Of a DNA stretch of 64,000 bases, positions 9,107-17,485 are shown one piece after another. The stretch is from the NCBI RefSeq assembly GCF_008365275.1, contig NZ_CP043504.1, positions 1,922,001-1,986,000 of the forward strand, read 5' to 3'. Both the position numbers and the translations under genes were made by a program. Each line of letters starts with the position of its first letter. Within the stretch, counting starts at the first letter, position 1. The DNA is from Protaetiibacter larvae. GTDB lineage: Bacteria; Actinomycetota; Actinomycetes; Actinomycetales; Microbacteriaceae. The notes beneath the pieces are model-generated. The model ran no database searches, had not been told where the DNA came from, and saw only the letters and a program-made list of their open reading frames with translations.

Positions 9107-10705
9107 TCACTCGCGCGGGACGTCGATCCGGGTGACGGGGGTCGGATTGCCCGCGAGGTCCATCCCGTAGAGGCAGTAGCTGGCCGGAAGCTCGTGCCGC
9201 TCGAGTCGGAGCGGCACGATGAGGAACTCGCGGAATCCGCTCGGGTCGTCGCAGTCGAGCTCGCCGAGCGGACCCCAGCCGTAGCGCACCGCCGCGATCT
9301 CGGGCGGCGAGAAGTGCGGGCGGATGAGCACCGAGCCGTCCTCGGCGCGCGTCACCTCCGCGTCGGCCGGGAGCACGGGGGGCGTGCGGTCGACCTCGAA
9401 GAGCACCGCGGCGGCCCGGTCGTAGCCGTCGTCGCGCACGGCGCACGCGAGATAGTGCCCCTCGTTTTCGGGAAGCGTCACGGGGATGTGGACGCCGAGC
9501 GTCTCCCAGCGCTCGCCGGCCTGCGGAAGCGACACCGACGCCGCGCCGTCGTAGCTCGCGGCGTCGAGGCAGGCGCGCCCGTCGCCGAAGGGGACCACGG
9601 CGGTGCGGACGGTGCCGGCCTCGGCGCCGACCAGCGCCAGCTGAGGAGGGCGGCCGAAGCCGTCGGGCAGCGTGCCGCCGCGGAACGGCCCGCCGCCGCT
9701 CTCGACCCACACATCCCCCGCCGGCAACGGGCAGTTCCCGCCGAGTGCGAACTCCCCGCTGTCGGGGTCGAAGCAGTCGCCGAGCCCGGCGACGCTCTGC
9801 GCGTAGCTCGTGTCCGCGACAAGGCCCGCGACACCGTCGTGCACCTCGCACGGCCGGTTGATGAAGCAGTCTCCCCCGGGCGAGAAGCGGTCGCCCGTCG
9901 TGGTGGTGTTGATGACGGCGACGATCGCCTCCGGCGCCCCGTCCGCATCCGCTCGCAGCAGGGGCGAGCCACTCGAGCCCTGGATGATCCCGGGGCAGTC
10001 GTTCGCCCACACGTCGAACCAGATCCACGACAGCTCGATGAGGGTGCGCTGCCCGTCGAGGGTGCACTCCCCGCGGCGCAGCACCCACTCGTCGTCCATG
10101 AGGTTCTGGACGGGCACGCCGACGTTGACGACGCGCTCCCCGGCTGCGGGCTCCGCATCGGCGATCGGGACCGGACGGATGCCGAGATCCTCCAGCTCGC
10201 CCAGCGTGCCGTCGAGGCGCACGATCGCCGTGTCGGTGAATCGCATGGTCGAGTAGGCGAGCTCGGCGACGTCGCGCGTGAGGGTGCCGTCGAGATTGCC
10301 GTCCGCCCGCAGGAACTCCGCCTCACCCGCCCAGGCCATCCCCACGGTCGTCTGCTGACCGAAGCGGGACAGGTCCCCCGTGCAGTGCCCGTTCGTGAGC
10401 ACCCAGGCCGGGCCGTCCGGCACGCCCGTGTCGACGAGGGTGCCCGAGCAGTTGGCGCCGGCCGTGAGCTTCACGACGCCGCTGAAGGCGGTGAGCTCGT
10501 CGAGCCCCAGGGGCGGTGCGGGCGCCGGGATGCCGGAGTCGGGCGGCGGACCGGGCTCCGGTGTCGGATCCGGCGCCGGAGGCGTCGTGCATCCCGCGAG
10601 CAGCAGCACGGCGGCGGCCGCGACCACGCTCCACCAGCGCTGTCCCCCCGGGTTCTCCGCGTCCGGATAGCGGCCGGCGGGGATCGTGGACGGGCCCTCG
10701 CTCAC
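9107..10705 (-). CDS. Putative lipoprotein with trypsin-like (S1 family) protease domain
   Basis: The 532-residue protein starts with an unusually long hydrophilic stretch (1-24), then a hydrophobic segment and the lipobox LLAGC with Cys39, so it should be lipid-anchored outside the membrane. A Pro-rich linker (42-65) leads to a chymotrypsin-fold domain. His107 lies in LTNGHC, Asp158 in [10 protein letters not shown], and Ser245 in GSSGSPLL. Further cysteine pairs could form disulfides. The last 230 residues are beta-rich and unassigned. The GTG start at 10705 stands six bases behind TAGGGT, which supports this start despite the long N-region. The substrate is unknown. Confidence 0.8.
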   Translation of the reverse strand: MSEGPSTIPAGRYPDAENPGGQRWWSVVAAAAVLLLAGCTTPPAPDPTPEPGPPPDSGIPAPAPPLGLDELTAFSGVVKLTAGANCSGTLVDTGVPDGPAWVLTNGHCTGDLSRFGQQTTVGMAWAGEAEFLRADGNLDGTLTRDVAELAYSTMRFTDTAIVRLDGTLGELEDLGIRPVPIADAEPAAGERVVNVGVPVQNLMDDEWVLRRGECTLDGQRTLIELSWIWFDVWANDCPGIIQGSSGSPLLRADADGAPEAIVAVINTTTTGDRFSPGGDCFINRPCEVHDGVAGLVADTSYAQSVAGLGDCFDPDSGEFALGGNCPLPAGDVWVESGGGPFRGGTLPDGFGRPPQLALVGAEAGTVRTAVVPFGDGRACLDAASYDGAASVSLPQAGERWETLGVHIPVTLPENEGHYLACAVRDDGYDRAAAVLFEVDRTPPVLPADAEVTRAEDGSVLIRPHFSPPEIAAVRYGWGPLGELDCDDPSGFREFLIVPLRLERHELPASYCLYGMDLAGNPTPVTRIDVPRE

Positions 10706-10717
10706 GCCTCGACCCTA
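10706..10717 (-). promoter_or_regulatory. -10 element TAGGGT of a leaderless promoter
   Basis: TAGGGT (10712-10717, minus strand) is six bases before the GTG start of the protease lipoprotein gene. Confidence 0.55.
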
Positions 10718-10743
10718 GAGCAGATGCCGGCCCCGGAGAACGA

Positions 10744-10766
10744 CGAAACCCCGGAGCATTCCGGGG
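10744..10766 (-). terminator. Intrinsic terminator after the tRNA-Val gene
   Basis: A perfect 7-bp stem, CCCCGGA/TCCGGGG around a 4-base loop at 10749-10766, is followed on the minus strand by TTTCGTC. It lies 17 bases beyond the 3' end of tRNA-Val(GAC) and would end the minus-strand tRNA transcript before the protease promoter. Confidence 0.7.
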
Positions 10767-10783
10767 CCTCGGTGGAGCTTTCG

Positions 10784-10858
10784 TGGTGGGCGATACTGGG
10801 ATCGAACCAGTGACCTCTTCCGTGTCAGGGAAGCGCGCTACCGCTGCGCCAATCGCCC
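10784..10858 (-). tRNA. tRNA-Val (anticodon GAC)
   Basis: The minus strand folds into a 75-nt cloverleaf with acceptor stem GGGCGAT/ATCGCCC, anticodon stem CTTCC/GGAAG and loop CTGACAC. This gives anticodon GAC, reading GUC and GUU valine codons. The T arm has the GGTTCGATCCC core. The 3' CCA is encoded. It is the last gene of a minus-strand group Gly-Cys-Val ended by a hairpin. Confidence 0.96.
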
Positions 10859-10891
10859 GTGTCGATCGCCGGGGCTCTCGATTCGGGAGTG

Positions 10892-10962
10892 AGGTGGCGA
10901 CGGGATTCGAACCCGTGTGGACGGCTTTGCAGGCCGCTGCCTCGCCTCTCGGCCACGCCACC
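10892..10962 (-). tRNA. tRNA-Cys (anticodon GCA)
   Basis: A 71-nt cloverleaf on the minus strand has acceptor stem GGTGGCG/CGCCACC, anticodon loop CTGCAAA (GCA) and the U73 discriminator expected for tRNA-Cys. CCA is not encoded. Confidence 0.95.
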
Positions 10963-11014
10963 AGGTGTGCGGCCCAGTGGCCGGAAATCCGGTGGACCGT
11001 GAGGCTTTACCTCG

Positions 11015-11087
11015 AGCGGATGACGAGACTCGAACTCGCGACCCTCACCTTGGCAAGGTGATGCGCTACCAACTGCGCTACATCCGC
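11015..11087 (-). tRNA. tRNA-Gly (anticodon GCC)
   Basis: A 73-nt cloverleaf on the minus strand has acceptor stem GCGGATG/CATCCGC and anticodon stem TCACC/GGTGA with loop TTGCCAA, giving anticodon GCC. The discriminator is U and CCA is not encoded. It heads the minus-strand tRNA group. Confidence 0.95.
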
Positions 11088-11198
11088 ATGCCCGCCTCGC
11101 GGCGTGCGTGTTCGACTGTAGCCCATCCTCGCGCGGTGTCCAAACCGGCCGCGCCGTGTGACGGAGCACCCCGGCGGGTGTGGCAAGATGGTCGTCGC

Positions 11199-11274
11199 GG
11201 GCGATTGGCGCAGTTGGTAGCGCGCTTCCTTCACACGGAAGAGGTCATCAGTTCGAGTCTGGTATCGCCCACCA
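11199..11274 (+). tRNA. tRNA-Val (anticodon CAC)
   Basis: A 76-nt cloverleaf has the same acceptor stem (GGGCGAT/ATCGCCC), D arm and anticodon stem as the minus-strand tRNA-Val(GAC) 340 bases away, but the loop TTCACAC gives anticodon CAC for GUG codons. CCA is encoded. Its last base (11274) touches the stop codon of the convergent membrane-protein gene, so no terminator can lie between them. The tRNA transcript must run into the antisense of that gene or be trimmed. Confidence 0.96.
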
Positions 11275-12303
11275 TCACCTGGTCCGACGAGTCGCGTCGG
11301 AGGCGCGCCTCGGACCTCGCATCAGCCAGCTCGGCACACTCGTCACGACCCCGAACGCCGCGATCGCGAGGAACGCGGCGAGCGGGGGCAGCAGCGCCGC
11401 GATGCGCCCCGAGAACAGCAGCCCGATGGTGTCCCCGGACACCGCGGGCGCGAGGTAGCCGATCGCGGTGGAGGCGAGCACGACGAGCGCCCAATGGCCG
11501 CCGCGGCCGGCGGATGCGATGCGCCGGGCGCCGTAGACGAGTGCCGCGGCCGCCCCGGCGGCCGCCCCCACAGTCGCCGACCACGGGAACGACACGGTCG
11601 CCGCACCCGGGACGATCGCCACGAGCCCCGCGACGACGCCATCCGCGACCGAACGCAGCGGATGCCGCGAGGCCTGCCGCAGCAGGTCGACGATGAGCCA
11701 CGCCGCTCCCCCGGCGAGCGGCGACAGTAGCGCGGCGAGCAGGATGCGTCCCGTGTAGCTGTCGATCGCACCCTCGAGGCTCATGAGCCACAGCGCACCC
11801 CCGAGCCAGAGCACGAGCACCGGCACGGCGAACCTCGCCCAACCCTGCTCGGCGCCGTGCACGTGCGCCCGCCACGCGAGCAACGCCGATGCCGCGGAGG
11901 ACACGAGCAGCGCGAGCCCGCCGCCGAAGTCCTCCACGCGGCACTCCGGCATGGTGCACGCCGCGAACACGAGCGGCGGGACGATCACGCTCGCCGGGAA
12001 GACGACGAGCGCCCACCCGAGCACGAGGCTCCATGCCACGCGGCGACGCCCAGGAGCTGCCTCCTCCGCCGCGGCCCCGAGCAGTATCGCCACGGGGGCG
12101 ACCGCGAACGAGACGCTCATCAGGAACTCCGGGGTGTCGGCGCGCAGCGCCGTCCCCGCACCCGCGGTCACGACGGTGGCGAGCGCAGTGGCGAGGATCG
12201 CCCGCAGCACGGCGACTCTCCGGCCCGCGGGACGGAACATGGCCGCCACGGCGACGGTCATGACGGCGCTCGCAAGGGCGGCCAGGGCGACGAGCGCGGG
12301 CAT
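11275..12303 (-). CDS. Hypothetical polytopic membrane protein
   Basis: The 342-residue protein has about nine or ten hydrophobic helices with short loops and a basic C-terminus (R-R-A-S-D-A-T-R-R-T-R). I recognise no family signature. Two cysteines near residues 115-121 (AACTMPECR) lie in a periplasmic-side loop and could form a disulfide. The ATG start at 12303 has no strong ribosome-binding site. It is downstream of amt in the same direction, but a 32-base palindrome between the two argues for separate transcripts. Its stop codon abuts the 3' end of tRNA-Val(CAC) on the opposite strand. Confidence 0.7.
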   Translation of the reverse strand: MPALVALAALASAVMTVAVAAMFRPAGRRVAVLRAILATALATVVTAGAGTALRADTPEFLMSVSFAVAPVAILLGAAAEEAAPGRRRVAWSLVLGWALVVFPASVIVPPLVFAACTMPECRVEDFGGGLALLVSSAASALLAWRAHVHGAEQGWARFAVPVLVLWLGGALWLMSLEGAIDSYTGRILLAALLSPLAGGAAWLIVDLLRQASRHPLRSVADGVVAGLVAIVPGAATVSFPWSATVGAAAGAAAALVYGARRIASAGRGGHWALVVLASTAIGYLAPAVSGDTIGLLFSGRIAALLPPLAAFLAIAAFGVVTSVPSWLMRGPRRASDATRRTR

Positions 12304-12351
12304 CGCTGCTCCGTTCGGGGGTCGGGGCGGTGAGAGGTCGGCACAACGATA

Positions 12352-12383
12352 CGGGGCGCCGTCTCAGCTGAGACGGCGCCCCG
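12352..12383 (-). terminator. Perfect 32-bp palindrome, terminator of amt
   Basis: A fully self-complementary 32-base sequence, starting CGGGGCGCCGTCTCAG, lies 26 bases after the amt stop codon. The hairpin is very GC-rich, and on the minus strand it is followed by a T-containing stretch (TATCGTTGTG). It probably ends amt transcription before the membrane-protein gene. Confidence 0.65.
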
Positions 12384-12408
12384 CGTTCGGGTTTCGAGTT
12401 GCGACCGA

Positions 12409-13629
12409 TCAGTCGGCCAGGGCGTAGCCCTCCTCGCCGTGCACGACCGTGTCGACACCGGCGAGCTCATCCTCGTTCTTGATGCGGAAGCCGATCGTCT
12501 TCTCGATGACGAAGCCGATGATGAAGGCCACCACGAAGGAGTACACCAGCACGCCGAAGGCCGCGATCGCCTGAACCGCGAGCTGACCGAAGTCACCGCT
12601 GAACACCAGGCCGGTGCCGATGGCGAAGAAGCCGAGGTACAGGGTGCCGATGAGGCCGCCGACCATGTGGATGCCCACCACGTCGAGCGAGTCGTCGAAG
12701 CCGAGCTTGAACTTCAGCTCGATCGCGAGGGCGCAGAGCGCGCCGGCGAGGATGCCGAGCACGAGAGCCCAGATCGGGTCGAGGTTCGCACAGGACGGGG
12801 TGATCGCGACGAGACCGGCGACGGCGCCCGAGGCGGCGCCCACCGAGGTGGCCTTGCCGTCCTTGAGCTTCTCGACGATCAGCCATCCGAGGACGGCAGC
12901 GGCGGTCGCGCCGAGCGTGTTGACCACGATGAGGCCGGCACCGGTGTTCTCGGGGCCGAGCAGCCCGAAGGTGCCCTCCGCACCGGCGTTGAAGCCGAAC
13001 CAGCCGAACCACAGGATCGAGGCGCCGAGCAGCGTGAGCGGCACGTTGTGCGGCTTCTGGATGCCCTTCTGGAATCCGATGCGCTTGCCGAGCACGAGGG
13101 CCAGCGCGAGCGCCGCGGCACCGGCGTTGATGTGGACCGCCGTTCCACCTGCATAGTCGATCACGGCGGGGAGCCCGATGTTGTCACCCAGGTTGAAGAT
13201 CCAGCCGTCACCCCAGACCCAGGCCGCGACCGGGAAGTAGACGAGAGTCGCCCACAGCCCCGCGAAGATCAGCCACGAACCGAACTTCGCGCGATCGGCG
13301 ATGGCGCCGGAGATGAGCGCGACGGTGATGATCGCGAAGGTGGCACCGAAGGTGGCACCGACGAGGGTCGAGCTGTCGTAGCCCGCCAGAGCGAAGTTCT
13401 CGGTGAAGGGGTTCCCCGAGAAGGCAAGGCTGCCGCCTCCGAGGCTCATGTTGTAGCCGTACAGAATCCAGAGGACGCTGATGAGGCCGAGGGCGCCGAA
13501 GCTCATCATCATCATGCTGACGACGCTCTTGGCCTTGACCAGGCCGCCGTAGAAGAACGCGACCCCGGGGGTCATGAACAGCACGAGTGCCGTTGCCGCG
13601 ATAGACCAGGCGAAGTTGCCGCTATCCAT
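12409..13629 (-). CDS. amt: Ammonium transporter (Amt/Mep/Rh family)
   Basis: The 406-residue protein has eleven predicted membrane helices, as usual for Amt trimers that move ammonium/ammonia inward. The family signature DYAGGTAVHINAGAAALALA includes the first pore histidine. The second pore histidine is in DVVGIHMVGGLIGTLYLG. The N-terminal FMTPGVAFFYGGLV is typical. An acidic C-terminal tail follows the last helix and would be the docking surface for a PII protein. No glnK/glnB or glnD follows here, unlike many actinobacterial amtB operons. The start at 13629 is an ATG with an AGAGAGGTAA ribosome-binding region. A GlnR-like box lies about 118-133 bases upstream. Confidence 0.97.
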   Translation of the reverse strand: MDSGNFAWSIAATALVLFMTPGVAFFYGGLVKAKSVVSMMMMSFGALGLISVLWILYGYNMSLGGGSLAFSGNPFTENFALAGYDSSTLVGATFGATFAIITVALISGAIADRAKFGSWLIFAGLWATLVYFPVAAWVWGDGWIFNLGDNIGLPAVIDYAGGTAVHINAGAAALALALVLGKRIGFQKGIQKPHNVPLTLLGASILWFGWFGFNAGAEGTFGLLGPENTGAGLIVVNTLGATAAAVLGWLIVEKLKDGKATSVGAASGAVAGLVAITPSCANLDPIWALVLGILAGALCALAIELKFKLGFDDSLDVVGIHMVGGLIGTLYLGFFAIGTGLVFSGDFGQLAVQAIAAFGVLVYSFVVAFIIGFVIEKTIGFRIKNEDELAGVDTVVHGEEGYALAD

Positions 13630-13746
13630 TCCTGTTGTTACCTCTCTCGTTGCATTGGACCGAACACCGGGGTGTGCTTCCGGTGAGGCAGCCCTCGGGT
13701 ACGCGCTCAGTTTGGAAGGGGTACGTTTCGGTTCGGCGCGTGACAG

Positions 13747-13762
13747 GTTTCGCGAGTGTTAC
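13747..13762 (-). promoter_or_regulatory. Putative GlnR box upstream of amt
   Basis: On the minus strand the sequence reads GTAAC-N6-GAAAC, a full match to the actinobacterial GlnR half-box gTnAC-N6-GaAAC. Related half sites flank it: GAAAC-N6-TTTAC at 13778-13793 and GTCAC near 13740-13744. The location upstream of an ammonium transporter is where GlnR acts in other actinobacteria. Confidence 0.55.
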
Positions 13763-13849
13763 GGCGATCGGCCGGATGTAAACATCACGTTTCGCGGTGC
13801 TCCCGCTTCGCTGCGAATCCACCGCGCAGACGCATGAAAGAGTGGCCGC

Positions 13850-14992
13850 ATGGCGATCTTCCGCTCCGAGCGCGCAGCAGGGCTGATGCTCGCGATCGCC
13901 GCGGCTGCCGGCCTCGCGATCGCGAACTCCCCCGTCGGCTCGGCCGCCATCGCCTTGCGCGACACCCATGCGAGCACCGGGGTCGCGGTGTTCGACCTCT
14001 CGCCCGGGCATGCGGTGGCCGACGGGCTGCTCGCGCTGTTCTTCCTGCTGGCCGCGATCGAGCTGCGCCATGAGCTCACCCGCGGCGAGCTCGCGAGCCC
14101 GCGCAAGGCGCTCGCCCCTGCCATCGCCGCGACGGGCGGGGTCGTCGTGCCCGCGCTGTTGTTCCTCGCCCTCGTGCGCGATCCGGCCGAGAGCGTCGGA
14201 TGGCCGATCCCGACGGCGACCGACATCGCCTTCGCGCTCGGGGTGCTCGCGCTCGTCGGCCGCGGTCTGCCGCGGCGTGTGCGTGCCTTCCTGCTCGCCC
14301 TCGCCGTGCTCGACGATCTCATCGCGATCGCCATCATCTCCGCGTTCTTCACCCGCGACCTCGCCCCCGTGCCCCTGCTGCTGGCCGTGCCCGCGATCGG
14401 GGCGTTCGGATGGCTCAGCACGCGCACGACGCCCTTCCCCGTCGTGCGCACCGTCCTGCTCGTGGTGCTCGGGATCACCGCATGGGCGCTCGTGCTCACC
14501 TCCGGGGTGCACGCGACCGTCGCGGGGGTGGCGCTCGGGCTGGTGCTCGCGCCACGGACCGCGGTGCGCGTGCGTCACGCGCTCGAACCCTGGGTGAACG
14601 CCCTCGTGCTGCCGCTGTTCGCCCTGACCGCCTCGATGGTGGCAATCCCCGCGGTGCGCGAGGGCGGACTCAGCGCCGTCTTCTGGGGGGTGTTCGTCGC
14701 GCTCCCGGTGGGGAAGCTGCTCGGCATCACCGCCGGCGCGCTCCTCGCGGCACGGCTCGCCCCCCGCGCGGAGCGGGCGTCGGGGCTGCGCCCGCGCGAG
14801 ATCCTCGTCGTCGCCACCCTCGGCGGCGTGGGCTTCACCATCTCCCTGCTCATGGCCGAGCTCGCCTTCCGCGGCGACCCGGAGCTCGTCGCCGCGGCGA
14901 CCCTCGCGGTGCTCAGCGGATCGCTCGTCGCGCTCGTCGTCGGCGGTGTGACGACCGCACTCGTGGCGCGCCGCAGCCGACTCAGCTCGTGA
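13850..14992 (+). CDS. nhaA: Na+/H+ antiporter NhaA
   Basis: The 380-residue NhaA has twelve hydrophobic helices and the landmark AVLDDLIAIAIISAFF with the paired aspartates (about residues 156-157) that bind Na+ and H+. The preceding TATDIAFALGVLALVGR is the other conserved unwound-helix region. The protein exports sodium using the proton gradient. The ATG at 13850 has a weak ribosome-binding site. The stop overlaps the stop region of the convergent zapE by 11 bases. Confidence 0.95.
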   Translation: MAIFRSERAAGLMLAIAAAAGLAIANSPVGSAAIALRDTHASTGVAVFDLSPGHAVADGLLALFFLLAAIELRHELTRGELASPRKALAPAIAATGGVVVPALLFLALVRDPAESVGWPIPTATDIAFALGVLALVGRGLPRRVRAFLLALAVLDDLIAIAIISAFFTRDLAPVPLLLAVPAIGAFGWLSTRTTPFPVVRTVLLVVLGITAWALVLTSGVHATVAGVALGLVLAPRTAVRVRHALEPWVNALVLPLFALTASMVAIPAVREGGLSAVFWGVFVALPVGKLLGITAGALLAARLAPRAERASGLRPREILVVATLGGVGFTISLLMAELAFRGDPELVAAATLAVLSGSLVALVVGGVTTALVARRSRLSS

Positions 14993-15992
14993 GGGCGATG
15001 AGCCGCGAGATCGCGCGCAGGTACTTCTTGCGGTATCCGCCCGCGAGCATCTCCGCGCCGAACACCTCGTCGAGCGGCGTCCCGGAGGACACGATCCGCA
15101 CCTGCTCGTCGTAGAGACGGTCGACGAACGCCACGAACCGCAGCGCGTCCGCCTGGTCGGTCAGGGTGTGCACGCCGCGCAGACCGATCCCGGCGAGCCC
15201 GTCGATGATGCGGATGTACCGGGAGGGATGCACCCGCGAGAGGTGCCGCAGCAGGGCGTCGAAGTCGTCGAGCGTGACCGTGCCGCCCAGGGTGCCGAGA
15301 CGCGCCGCCAGCTCGTCCTCAGCGGTGACGGCGGCGTGCCCCTCGAGCTCGCGGCGCCGGTAGTCGAGTCCGTCGATCCGCAGGATCTCGAAACGGTCGG
15401 CGAGACCCTGGATCTCCCGCAGGAAGTCGACGGCGGCGAAGCGCCCCTCGCCGAGCGCGTTGGGAGGCGTGTTGGAGGTCGCGGCGATGCGGGTCCCGCC
15501 GGCGGCGAGCTCGCCGAGCAGGCGCGTCATCATCATGGTGTCGCCCGGATCGTCGAGCTCGAACTCGTCGATCGCCACGAGGGTGGCGCCCGCGAGCAGT
15601 CTCGCCGCCTGCGCGTAGCCGAGCGCGCCGACGAGCGCGGTGTACTCGATGAAGGTGCCGAAGTACTTGCGGCCGGGGGCGAGCCGCCACAGCGCCGCCA
15701 GCAGGTGGGTCTTGCCCACCCCGAAGCCGCCGTCGAGGTAGATCCCCGGCTTCACCTCGGGACCCTTCCGCCGCCCGAACAGGCCGCGCCCGGCGCCGCC
15801 GCCGCGCATCGCCTCCGCGAAGGCGCGCACCGTCTCCACGGCGGTCGCCTGCGACGGGAAATCGGGGTCCGGCCGGTAGCTCTCGAGGGTCGCGTCCGCG
15901 AACTGGCGCGGCGGGACGAGGGAGGCAGCGATCTCGGCGCCGGTCATCTCGGGAGCGCGGTCGAGGAGCGACGCGATGGTCGGCTGCGGCAT
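14982..15992 (-). CDS. zapE: Cell division protein ZapE (AFG1-like ATPase)
   Basis: The 336-residue protein has a Walker A motif [15 protein letters not shown] (about residues 89-103) after the typical AFG1 phrase [11 protein letters not shown]. Walker [22 protein letters not shown] and sensor segment [18 protein letters not shown] follow. ZapE is a cytoplasmic ATPase associated with the Z ring in Escherichia coli and related to mitochondrial AFG1/LACE1. In actinobacteria it commonly neighbours a thiosulfate sulfurtransferase, as here (divergent sseA). The ATG at 15992 has a GGAAG ribosome-binding site. Confidence 0.93.
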   Translation of the reverse strand: MPQPTIASLLDRAPEMTGAEIAASLVPPRQFADATLESYRPDPDFPSQATAVETVRAFAEAMRGGGAGRGLFGRRKGPEVKPGIYLDGGFGVGKTHLLAALWRLAPGRKYFGTFIEYTALVGALGYAQAARLLAGATLVAIDEFELDDPGDTMMMTRLLGELAAGGTRIAATSNTPPNALGEGRFAAVDFLREIQGLADRFEILRIDGLDYRRRELEGHAAVTAEDELAARLGTLGGTVTLDDFDALLRHLSRVHPSRYIRIIDGLAGIGLRGVHTLTDQADALRFVAFVDRLYDEQVRIVSSGTPLDEVFGAEMLAGGYRKKYLRAISRLIALTS

Positions 15993-16126
15993 GCGGGACT
16001 TCCGGTCGAGGATGGCGGGGCGGGGCGGGGTCGAATCTGTGTCGAACTCTTACGGCACGCCTGCGGCCCCCGGGGCCGGGTGCCTACCCTGGTCGAGCAG
16101 AAGCCTACCCGCAAGGAGATATCGCC

Positions 16127-17026
16127 ATGGCCGTCGAGACCGACCCGAACCCCGCATTCGCCGACTTCGCCCACCCGGGTCGACTGGTCAGCACCGAGTG
16201 GCTTGCGAGCCACCTGGGCACCCCCGGCCTCGTGGTCGTCGAGTCGGACGAGGACGTCCTGCTCTATGAGACCGGCCACATCGAGGGCGCCGTCAAGATC
16301 GACTGGCACACCGACCTCAACGACCCCGTGCTGCGCGACTACCTGGACGGCGCCGGCTTCGCCGCGCTGCTCGGCGGCAAGGGCATCTCGCGCGACGACA
16401 CCGTCGTGATCTACGGCGACAAGAACAACTGGTGGGCCGCCTACGCCCTCTGGGTGTTCACGCTGTTCGGCCACGAGGATGTGCGCCTCCTCGACGGCGG
16501 CCGCGCCAAGTGGGAGGCCGAGGGCCGCGCCTACACGACCGAGGTCCCGGTCCGCGAAGCCGTCTCCTACCCGGTCGTCGAGCGCGACGACACGGCCGTC
16601 CGCGCCTTCAAGGAGGATGTGCTCGCCCACTTCGGCAACCCGCTCGTCGACGTGCGCTCGCCCGAGGAGTACGTCGGCGACCGCACCACCGCCCCCGCCT
16701 ACCCGGAGGAGGGCACCCTGCGCGCCGGCCACATCCCGAGCGCCCAGAACGTGCCGTGGGCGAAGGCCGTCGCCGAGAGCGGCGCCTTCAAGTCGAAGGC
16801 CGAACTGGACGCCATCTACCGCGACGGCGCCGGTCTCAAGGACGGTGATAGCGTGATCGCCTACTGCCGAATCGGCGAGCGCTCGAGCCACACCTGGTTC
16901 GTGCTCACCCATCTGCTCGGCTTCGAGGGAGTACGCAACTATGACGGGTCGTGGACCGAGTGGGGCAGCGCTGTGCGCGTCCCGATCGTCAAGGGTGCCG
17001 AGCCCGGCCCCGTCCCCGCTGTCTGA
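16127..17026 (+). CDS. sseA: Thiosulfate/3-mercaptopyruvate sulfurtransferase
   Basis: This is a two-rhodanese-domain protein of 299 residues. The N-terminal domain (about 18-135) is inactive and holds the conserved [16 protein letters not shown]. The C-terminal domain (about 160-290) carries the catalytic Cys247 in [13 protein letters not shown], the CRxGxRS-type loop of actinobacterial CysA/SseA proteins. It would transfer sulfane sulfur from thiosulfate or mercaptopyruvate to cyanide or to a protein acceptor. The SufE-like gene directly downstream is the likely partner. The ATG has a strong AAGGAG ribosome-binding site, and a TACCCT hexamer about 40 bases upstream could be the -10. Confidence 0.94.
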   Translation: MAVETDPNPAFADFAHPGRLVSTEWLASHLGTPGLVVVESDEDVLLYETGHIEGAVKIDWHTDLNDPVLRDYLDGAGFAALLGGKGISRDDTVVIYGDKNNWWAAYALWVFTLFGHEDVRLLDGGRAKWEAEGRAYTTEVPVREAVSYPVVERDDTAVRAFKEDVLAHFGNPLVDVRSPEEYVGDRTTAPAYPEEGTLRAGHIPSAQNVPWAKAVAESGAFKSKAELDAIYRDGAGLKDGDSVIAYCRIGERSSHTWFVLTHLLGFEGVRNYDGSWTEWGSAVRVPIVKGAEPGPVPAV

Positions 17027-17050
17027 GCTCTCGCGCGGGACGGTGACCGC

Positions 17051-17485
17051 ATGAGCGGCGCCGTCCCCGCCAAGCTCGCCGAGATCCGCGACGACTTCCT
17101 CGCGCTCGAACGCCCCGAGCGTCTGCAGCTGCTGCTGGAGTTCTCGCAGGAGCTGCCCGAGCTTCCCGAGCGCTTCGCGGACCACCCCGACCTCCTCGAA
17201 CGGGTCGAGGAGTGCCAGTCGCCGGTGTTCATCTTCGTCGAGGTGGACGACGACCGCGTCGTGCACCTGCACGCCACGGCGCCCCGCGAGGCGCCCACGA
17301 CGCGCGGCTTCGCCTCGATCCTCGTCCAGGGCCTCGCCGGCCTGACGGTCGATGAGGTGCTTGACGTGCCGTCCGACTACCCGCTCACCCTCGGTCTGAC
17401 CGAGGCCGTGAGCCCCTTGCGCATCCGGGGGATGTCGGGGCTGCTGGGCCGCACCCAGCGGCAGGTCCGGGAACGTTCGGCGTGA
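17051..17485 (+). CDS. sufE: SufE family sulfur-acceptor protein
   Basis: The 144-residue protein matches SufE/CsdE. The sulfur-accepting Cys55 lies in RVEECQSPVFIF, and the fold-typical GFASILVQGLAGLTVDEVL follows. SufE receives persulfide sulfur from a cysteine desulfurase and activates it for Fe-S cluster assembly. The constant pairing with a rhodanese in actinobacteria suggests it can also receive sulfur from SseA. It begins 24 bases after sseA and overlaps the next gene by four bases (GTGA), so the three genes form an operon. Confidence 0.92.
   Translation: MSGAVPAKLAEIRDDFLALERPERLQLLLEFSQELPELPERFADHPDLLERVEECQSPVFIFVEVDDDRVVHLHATAPREAPTTRGFASILVQGLAGLTVDEVLDVPSDYPLTLGLTEAVSPLRIRGMSGLLGRTQRQVRERSA

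Noticed and set aside
13664-13675. ACACC-GG-GGTGT in the amt leader as an operator
   Set aside because: Arms of five bases with a two-base centre are too short to separate from chance in GC-rich DNA.
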